NCBI RefSeq assembly: GCF_001629735.1 | Contig: NZ_CP015224.1 | Span: forward strand, 310,001 to 374,000 | DNA from: Lysinibacillus sphaericus | GTDB taxonomy: Bacteria > Bacillota > Bacilli > Bacillales_A > Planococcaceae | Direction of reading: 5' to 3' | DNA: 64,000 nucleotides | Part shown: positions 58,884 to 64,000 of the stretch, one piece after another | How positions within the stretch are numbered: position 1 is the first letter of the stretch | Layout: every line of letters begins with the position of its first letter | Notes under the pieces: generated by a model | Told to the model about the DNA's origin: nothing | Databases searched by the model: none | Seen by the model: only the letters and a program-made list of their open reading frames with translations | Made by a program: the position numbers and the translations under genes

Positions 58884-60155
58884 ATGTTTAAAACTATACC
58901 TTTTGCCAAAGGTGTCAATTTGCATATCCGACAAACGACCCAATTTAAAACCGTAAATTTTTCAATTAAATGGAGAAGAGCATTAACGGCTAAAAGTGCA
59001 TCGGAACGTACTGTATTAACCAATGTCCTGCAGCATAGTAATGCTAAATATAAAACAACCGCTGCTTTTCGAAGCTTTTTAGACGATCTATATGGCACTG
59101 TTTTATATTTTGATACGTCTAAAAGAGGGAATGAGCATACAGTCCTCATGAATGTGGAGACTGTAAATGATCACTATTTAGCAAATACAAGTGTGTTAAA
59201 TGACGTACTTGGTTTACTGCATACGGCTATTTTTGAGCCTAATTTAGAAAATGGAGTCTTTAAGGAATCCATTGTGGAACGAGAAAAGAAGACAGTTATA
59301 CAACGTATTGAATCTATTTTCGATGATAAATCTCGCTTTGCTCAATTCCGCTTACAGCAAATCCTAAGACCAAATGAACCAGCATCTATTTCGGCAAATG
59401 GTAGTGTCGAGGAAATTCAAAAAATTACACCTTCCTCCTTATTTGAGGCTTATCAATCCATGCTAGCTAACGATAAAATAGATATTTATGTTGCTGGGGA
59501 TATTAATGAAGAGGAAATTGTAGCGAAATTAAAAAAAGCGCTACCATTTAATGATCGTACGCCTGAAGAAGTGCCAGCCGTTCTTCCGCAACAGCATCCT
59601 CAAAACGATTATGTTCGAGAACAGCATGAGATGAAGCAAGGGAAGCTTCACATTGGCTTTAGTACGCCTGTAAGATTTGGTAATCCAGACTTTGCTAAAA
59701 TGCAGATTTTTAATGGTATTTTCGGTGGTTATCCACATGCAAAATTATTTATGAATGTTCGTGAAAAAGAGAGTCTGGCTTATTATGCTTCTAGCTCCTA
59801 TGCTTCACATTATGGTCTTGTATTTGTAGTTTCTGGGATTGAGGCTAAAAATGAGGAAAAGGCGTTATCTTTAATTAAAGAACAGCTTATGACAATGCAG
59901 TCTGGTAACATAACAGATTTAGAACTAGAACAAACAAAAGCTATGCTCACGAATCAATTAAAAGAGTCCTTGGATTCTGCCCGTGGACAAATCGAAATTT
60001 TTGATCAATATAAAGATTTACCGGAGGAGTTCTCTGTAGAATCTTGGGCAAATAAGTGGAAAGCTGTGACGAAGGAAGATGTTGTGGACATGGCGAAGCA
60101 AGTGCAGCTTGAAGCGGTCTATTTCTTAAGTGGAAAGGAGCAAGCCGCACAATGA
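58884..60155 (+). CDS. ymfF: M16-like protein YmfF lacking the zinc motif
   Basis: A 423-residue protein with the two-domain M16 peptidase fold pattern (SLAYYASSSYASHYGLVFVV, LELEQTKAMLTNQLKESLDS) but no HxxEH. The expected site reads VLTNVLQHSNAKYKT. It is therefore probably the inactive partner of YmfH encoded next, as in two-subunit M16 enzymes. The ribosome site is ATAGGAGGG. It overlaps ymfH by four bases (ATGA). Confidence 0.9.
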   Translation: MFKTIPFAKGVNLHIRQTTQFKTVNFSIKWRRALTAKSASERTVLTNVLQHSNAKYKTTAAFRSFLDDLYGTVLYFDTSKRGNEHTVLMNVETVNDHYLANTSVLNDVLGLLHTAIFEPNLENGVFKESIVEREKKTVIQRIESIFDDKSRFAQFRLQQILRPNEPASISANGSVEEIQKITPSSLFEAYQSMLANDKIDIYVAGDINEEEIVAKLKKALPFNDRTPEEVPAVLPQQHPQNDYVREQHEMKQGKLHIGFSTPVRFGNPDFAKMQIFNGIFGGYPHAKLFMNVREKESLAYYASSSYASHYGLVFVVSGIEAKNEEKALSLIKEQLMTMQSGNITDLELEQTKAMLTNQLKESLDSARGQIEIFDQYKDLPEEFSVESWANKWKAVTKEDVVDMAKQVQLEAVYFLSGKEQAAQ

Positions 60156-61450
60156 AAACAATTGAATTTAAGCAACTAGATGAAACCCTTTATTATGAAA
60201 AGCTTGAAAATGGTTTAGATGTATATATATTGCCGAAAAAAGGTTTTTCTAAAACATTTGTAACTTTTACAACGAAGTATGGTTCTATTGATCGCACGTT
60301 TATACCGATTGGTCAAACAGAAAGCATTACTGTGCCAGATGGAATCGCTCACTTCTTAGAGCATAAGATGTTTGAAAAAGAAGATGGAGATGTCTTCCAA
60401 AAGTTCAGTGAATATGGTGCTTCTGCTAACGCCTTTACATCGTTTACGCGTACGGCATACTTATTCTCTTCAACTGATAACATTTACAAAAGTACTGAAA
60501 CGTTATTGAATTTTGTACAGGAGCCATACTTTACAGAAGCGACTGTCAACAAAGAAAAAGGAATTATTGGGCAAGAAATTACGATGTATGATGATCAACC
60601 AGATTGGCGTTTATATTTTGGTACGATTGAAAATATGTATCATCATCACCCCGTAAAAATTGATATTGCTGGGACAATTGAATCGATTGATGGCATTACG
60701 GCGGATCATTTATATACGTGCTACAATACGTTTTATCACCCATCTAATATGCTATTATTTGTGATTGGTGCGGTTGACCCAGAGGAAATGATGACTTTTA
60801 TCCGTGAAAATCAGGGTAAAAAAGAGTTTTCTGAACCTGCATCCATTGAACGTTTCTTTGAGGAAGAACCAACTGAGGTAGCGATTAGCGAACGAACATT
60901 AAACATGGATGTACAAAAGCCTAAGGTTTATGTTGGATTGAAGGCAAAAGAAACCAATTTGTCAGGTCGAGAAATGTTAAAGCATGAGCTATCTGTTCAA
61001 ATTGCGCTGGAACTTATTTTTGGACGTACATCTAATTTTTATGAACGTGTTTACGAAGAAGGTTTAATTGATGAAACATATGCGTTTGATTTTACATTAG
61101 AAAATGGTTTTGGATTTGCAATGATTGGTTCTGATTCTTCAGAGCCTGATAAATTAACATCGGCAATTAAAGAAGAATTGGCCAAATTTGAAGGGAATTC
61201 ACAATTTGAAAGTGCTGATCTTGAACGTATTAAACGCAAAAAAATTGGTTTCTTCTTACGTGCTTTGAATTCTATAGAATTTATCGCTAACCAATTTACT
61301 CGTTATTCCTTTAATGACATGAATTTATTTGATGTTGTACCAGTTCTTGAGGAATTAACAATTGATGATTTGTACAAAGCGTTTGTCTCAGTTCAGGGTG
61401 AATCTCAACAAACCGTGTTTAAAATTTTACCAAGTAAGCAGGATGCCTAG
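60152..61450 (+). CDS. ymfH: M16-family zinc peptidase YmfH
   Basis: A 432-residue peptidase with the inverted zinc motif in GIAHFLEHKMFEKEDG (HFLEH, ~67-71). The distal Glu region is GIIGQEITMYDDQPDWRLYF (~145). It is the catalytic mate of YmfF by overlap and architecture. Substrates are unknown from sequence; homologous pairs process small secreted peptides in some Bacilli. Its stop overlaps the GTG of ymfI by one base. Confidence 0.92.
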   Translation: MKTIEFKQLDETLYYEKLENGLDVYILPKKGFSKTFVTFTTKYGSIDRTFIPIGQTESITVPDGIAHFLEHKMFEKEDGDVFQKFSEYGASANAFTSFTRTAYLFSSTDNIYKSTETLLNFVQEPYFTEATVNKEKGIIGQEITMYDDQPDWRLYFGTIENMYHHHPVKIDIAGTIESIDGITADHLYTCYNTFYHPSNMLLFVIGAVDPEEMMTFIRENQGKKEFSEPASIERFFEEEPTEVAISERTLNMDVQKPKVYVGLKAKETNLSGREMLKHELSVQIALELIFGRTSNFYERVYEEGLIDETYAFDFTLENGFGFAMIGSDSSEPDKLTSAIKEELAKFEGNSQFESADLERIKRKKIGFFLRALNSIEFIANQFTRYSFNDMNLFDVVPVLEELTIDDLYKAFVSVQGESQQTVFKILPSKQDA

Positions 61451-62178
61451 TGAAAAAGTTTGCTCTTGTACTAGGTGCTTCAGGTGAAATTGGTCACGCT
61501 ATTTGTCATAGCTTGGCTGAAGAAGGCTGGTCTATCTATTTACACTATTCAACTAATAAAAATGCTGCAGAAACTTTATGCGATACACTTACTAAAACTT
61601 TCCCTGCACAAGAATTTATGCTTGTACAGGGGGATTTTTCAATTGTAACAGGAGCAGAAATGGTAGCCGCACAGATTTTTAATGTGCAGGCTATTATTTT
61701 CGCAAATGGACAAGCGCATTATTCGCTGCTAGAGGATACAACAGTGGAAGATATGGACGCATTATGGAGAGTCCATGTTCAAAATCCGATGAGGCTGACA
61801 GCTTTACTATCTGAAAAGCTTCGTCAGCATGATGTCAGCTATGTATTATTTATCGGTTCTATATGGGGAGAAGCTGGATCTGCTGGGGAGGCGCTGTACG
61901 CAACTGTCAAAGGAGCACAACATGCATTTGTTAAATCCTACGCAAAGGAAGCAGCATTATCTCGTATTCGAGTAAATGCCATTGCTCCGGGCTTCATTAA
62001 TACATCGATGAACAGTCATTTAAGCAAAGAGGAGCTTAATTATATTTTGGAGGATATTCCTCTAGGCTCAATTGGACAAACAATAGACGTGGCTGAGATG
62101 GTTCGTTTTTATTTGTCTGGGAAAGCCGATTACGTGACAGGACAAATCATTCGATTAAATGGTGGTTGGTACATATAA
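61450..62178 (+). CDS. ymfI: Short-chain dehydrogenase/reductase YmfI
   Basis: A 242-residue classical SDR. The cofactor motif is LVLGASGEIGHAICHSL (TGxxxGxG-like, ~9-15). The catalytic Ser is in FIGSIWGEAG and the YxxxK is ALYATVKG (~150-154). The end GQIIRLNGGWYI is typical of FabG-like enzymes. GTG start at 61450. The reaction and substrate cannot be named; it is conserved beside ymfH in Bacilli. Confidence 0.9.
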   Translation: MKKFALVLGASGEIGHAICHSLAEEGWSIYLHYSTNKNAAETLCDTLTKTFPAQEFMLVQGDFSIVTGAEMVAAQIFNVQAIIFANGQAHYSLLEDTTVEDMDALWRVHVQNPMRLTALLSEKLRQHDVSYVLFIGSIWGEAGSAGEALYATVKGAQHAFVKSYAKEAALSRIRVNAIAPGFINTSMNSHLSKEELNYILEDIPLGSIGQTIDVAEMVRFYLSGKADYVTGQIIRLNGGWYI

Positions 62179-62222
62179 TCTTCTTTTTTACACATACTAC
62201 ATGTGTAAAGGAGGAGAAACAT

Positions 62223-62480
62223 ATGACCATTTTAGAAAACTGGCAAAAATGGACATCGTTTTTAGGACAAAACGTTATGCAAGCTGAATCAAGTGGCATG
62301 CCTAAGAAAATGATTCAAGCAGCTGCTGTCCAAATTGGTGAATATTTAGCTTCAAATGTAGATCCTAAAAACGAGCAAGAGCGAGTGCTGTCGGATTTAT
62401 GGGGCGTTGCCTCTGAAGATGAAAAGCATGCATTGGCGAATTGTGTCGTTAAGCTTGTCCAAAATAAGCATGTGCAATAA
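62223..62480 (+). CDS. ymfJ: DUF3243 protein YmfJ
   Basis: An 85-residue soluble, mostly helical protein (ILENWQKWTSFLGQNVMQAE ... SDLWGVASEDEKHALANCVV). B. subtilis YmfJ has the same length by my recollection. ATG 62223 is chosen because AAGGAGGAG lies just upstream; the frame is open from 62166 inside ymfI. A strong terminator follows. Function unknown. Confidence 0.88.
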   Translation: MTILENWQKWTSFLGQNVMQAESSGMPKKMIQAAAVQIGEYLASNVDPKNEQERVLSDLWGVASEDEKHALANCVVKLVQNKHVQ

Positions 62481-62510
62481 AAAAAGAGGAGAGCTTATCT
62501 CCTCTTTTTT
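62481..62510 (+). terminator. Terminator after ymfJ
   Basis: A perfect stem (AAAAAGAGGAGA / TCTCCTCTTTTT) with a five- or six-base loop, running into T residues. Confidence 0.9.
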
Positions 62511-62703
62511 CTATATAAAAAATTTATTTTTTTGTGAAAACGGGAACGTATGTAAGCCTTATTTCTATGCATTCAAAAAAAATAGTAAGTTTTTAAAAAT
62601 AACGCCGCAATTCCATGTATTCTAACTTTCCATTACATAAAAAATCAGCTATGATGGAACTTATAAAGGATTTTTTACGTTAACTAATAGGAAGGGAACG
62701 AGT

Positions 62704-63492
62704 GTGTTGAGCGATTGGTACTTTGAATATGAGATTCAGGTGAATCGCCCTGGATTATTAGGAGATATTGCTTCACTTTTAGGGATGCTTCGTGTCAATA
62801 TTATTTCAATCAATGGTGTCGATGAGGATCGGCGTGGTATGTTAGTGCATACAGACAACGATGAGGCAATTGAACGCTTTCGTACAATTGTTTCGACAAT
62901 GGAACATATTAACGTAACCAAATTTCGACAACCAAAACTTCGAGACCGCTTAGCTATTAGACACGGTCGTTATATTCCAAGAGATGCAGACGAAAAAAAC
63001 ACTTTCCACTTCGTAAGAGATGAACTTGGTATTTTAGTCGATTTTATGGCCGAACTCTTTAAAAAAGAGGGACATAAGCTGATTGGTATCCGTGGCATGC
63101 CACGTGTTGGTAAAACGGAGTCTATAGTAGCAGCAAGTGTTTGTGCCAATAAAAAGTGGATTTTTCTATCGTCCACGATGATAAAACAAACGGTTCGTAA
63201 TAAATTAGTGGGGGATGAATTTAGTCGTAATAATATCTTTATTTTAGATGGTATTGTGACTCGTCGTTCATCTGATGAGCGACATCTACAATTAGTGCGT
63301 GAAATGATGAATATGCCATGCATCAAGGTTGTAGAGCATCCAGATATGTTTGTTCAGCATTCCGAATATAAAATAGAGGATTTTGATTATATTATTGAAT
63401 TACGTCATCACACAGATGAAGAAATTACTTATGAAATAATGGAAAAAAATCATATGTCCGAATCCGATTCATTTGGTGGATTTAATTTTTAA
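62704..63492 (+). CDS. ymfK: DUF3388 protein YmfK (ACT-like domain plus P-loop)
   Basis: 262 residues. The first ~75 look like an ACT-type ligand domain (FEYEIQVNRPGLLGDIASLL GMLRVNIISINGV). A P-loop-like motif follows in GIRGMPRVGKTESIVAA (~130) with a later acidic stretch NNIFILDGIV. The family is restricted to Bacilli as far as I know and unassigned in function. GTG 62704 is used after AGGAAGGG; TTG 62707 is an equal alternative. Confidence 0.88.
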   Translation: MLSDWYFEYEIQVNRPGLLGDIASLLGMLRVNIISINGVDEDRRGMLVHTDNDEAIERFRTIVSTMEHINVTKFRQPKLRDRLAIRHGRYIPRDADEKNTFHFVRDELGILVDFMAELFKKEGHKLIGIRGMPRVGKTESIVAASVCANKKWIFLSSTMIKQTVRNKLVGDEFSRNNIFILDGIVTRRSSDERHLQLVREMMNMPCIKVVEHPDMFVQHSEYKIEDFDYIIELRHHTDEEITYEIMEKNHMSESDSFGGFNF

Positions 63493-63517
63493 TTTGATGT
63501 TAAAGTAGGTGTTATTA

Positions 63518-64000
63518 GTGGCAGAATTAGGGACTCGACTGAAAGAGGCGAGACTGTCTAAAGGCTACAGCTTAGACGATTTACAAGAAATAACGAAAAT
63601 TCAAAAGCGTTATTTAGTAGGAATTGAAGAGGGCAATTATTCCATTATGCCTGGCTCGTTTTATGTACGAGCTTTTATTAAACAATATGCAGATGCGGTT
63701 GGTTTAAATGCAGAAGAAATATTAGAGACTTATAAAAATGAACTGCCGAGTACTCCAAATGATCAAGTAAGTCAATCTATCACGAATAGTCCAAGCAGAA
63801 GAAAGGTCACGAAAGGCCCTTCCAATAAAATGATGGAGGCAATGCCGAAAATCATTGTTGCGTTATTTATTGTCGTAATCATTGTAGCAATATGGGTGCT
63901 ATGGCAATCTAAAAACAGTCCAGGGACAAGCGAAGGCAACACAACGTCTCCTGAAATTGAATACGATACGAATGTTAAGCCTATTGATAGTGCGAAAGAT
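63518..64000 (+). CDS. ymfM: RodZ-like HTH membrane protein (YmfM), 5' part
   Basis: The frame is open to the end of the window; 161 residues are present. The N-terminal cro-like HTH of the RodZ family (GTRLKEARLSKGYSLDDLQE, then RYLVGIEEGNYSIMPGSFYV) occupies ~1-70. A basic stretch and one transmembrane helix (IIVALFIVVIIVAIWVLW, ~110-128) follow, then a Ser/Thr-rich extracytoplasmic part. Homologues link MreB to cell-shape control. GTG 63518 has AGGTG 6 bases upstream. Confidence 0.9.
   Translation, partial: MAELGTRLKEARLSKGYSLDDLQEITKIQKRYLVGIEEGNYSIMPGSFYVRAFIKQYADAVGLNAEEILETYKNELPSTPNDQVSQSITNSPSRRKVTKGPSNKMMEAMPKIIVALFIVVIIVAIWVLWQSKNSPGTSEGNTTSPEIEYDTNVKPIDSAKD

Noticed and set aside
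62407..62625. 72-residue + frame spanning the end of ymfJ and its terminator
   Set aside because: It runs through a strong terminator, has no ribosome site and overlaps ymfJ.

Overview
The window is one continuous stretch of AT-rich Bacillales chromosome. I infer Lysinibacillus or a close Planococcaceae relative from protein wording and gene order; no marker here proves the genus. Every intact gene is on the + strand. Gene order closely follows the Bacillus subtilis region from fliY to ymfM. Sporulation genes (dpaA, dpaB, spoIIIE-type ftsK), a PolC-type replicase and a fla/che locus point to a motile, endospore-forming Firmicute. No tRNA, rRNA, CRISPR array, prophage or insertion sequence was seen.

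Layout. (1) 1-13986: the distal fla/che operon. It holds fliY (5' end outside the window), cheY, fliO, fliP, fliQ, fliR, flhB, flhA, flhF, flhG, cheB, cheA, cheW, cheC, cheD and a small membrane protein, closed by a terminator. (2) 13987-16346: a gap with a frameshifted gene relic, then sigD, a small conserved-looking protein and a SwrB-like protein, apparently with their own promoter. (3) 16347-30592: rpsB, tsf, pyrH, frr, uppS, cdsA, dxr, rseP, proS, polC (translation, nucleotide and envelope precursors, replication). (4) 30593-38750: rimP, nusA, ylxR, ylxQ, infB, ylxP, rbfA, truB, ribF, rpsO, with a striking inverted repeat between nusA and ylxR. (5) 38751-46254: a DoxX-family gene, pnp, mlpA, about 1 kb of decayed genes, ymxH, dpaA, dpaB. 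(6) 46337-52659: asd, dapA, rnjB, ftsK/spoIIIE. (7) 52846-58709: a GntR regulator followed by a BMP-type nucleoside ABC transporter. (8) 58884-64000: ymfF, ymfH, ymfI, ymfJ, ymfK and the 5' part of a rodZ/ymfM-like gene.

How the genes work together. The fla genes build the flagellar export gate and place the organelle (FlhF/FlhG). The che genes form the phosphorelay (CheA, CheW, CheY) and the adaptation branch (CheB, CheC, CheD, FliY); SigD drives late flagellar genes. Asd and DapA make dihydrodipicolinate, which DpaA/DpaB oxidise to the spore solute dipicolinate. Compared with B. subtilis from memory, dapG, tepA and ylxY are missing from their usual places, and a DoxX gene and a pseudogene patch are extra.

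I found no convincing undescribed multi-gene system. The least explained items are the nusA-ylxR inverted repeat, the dead YtrA-like regulator/ABC cassette with an intact palindrome, the terminator-bounded pnp leader, and the unnamed small proteins around sigD.
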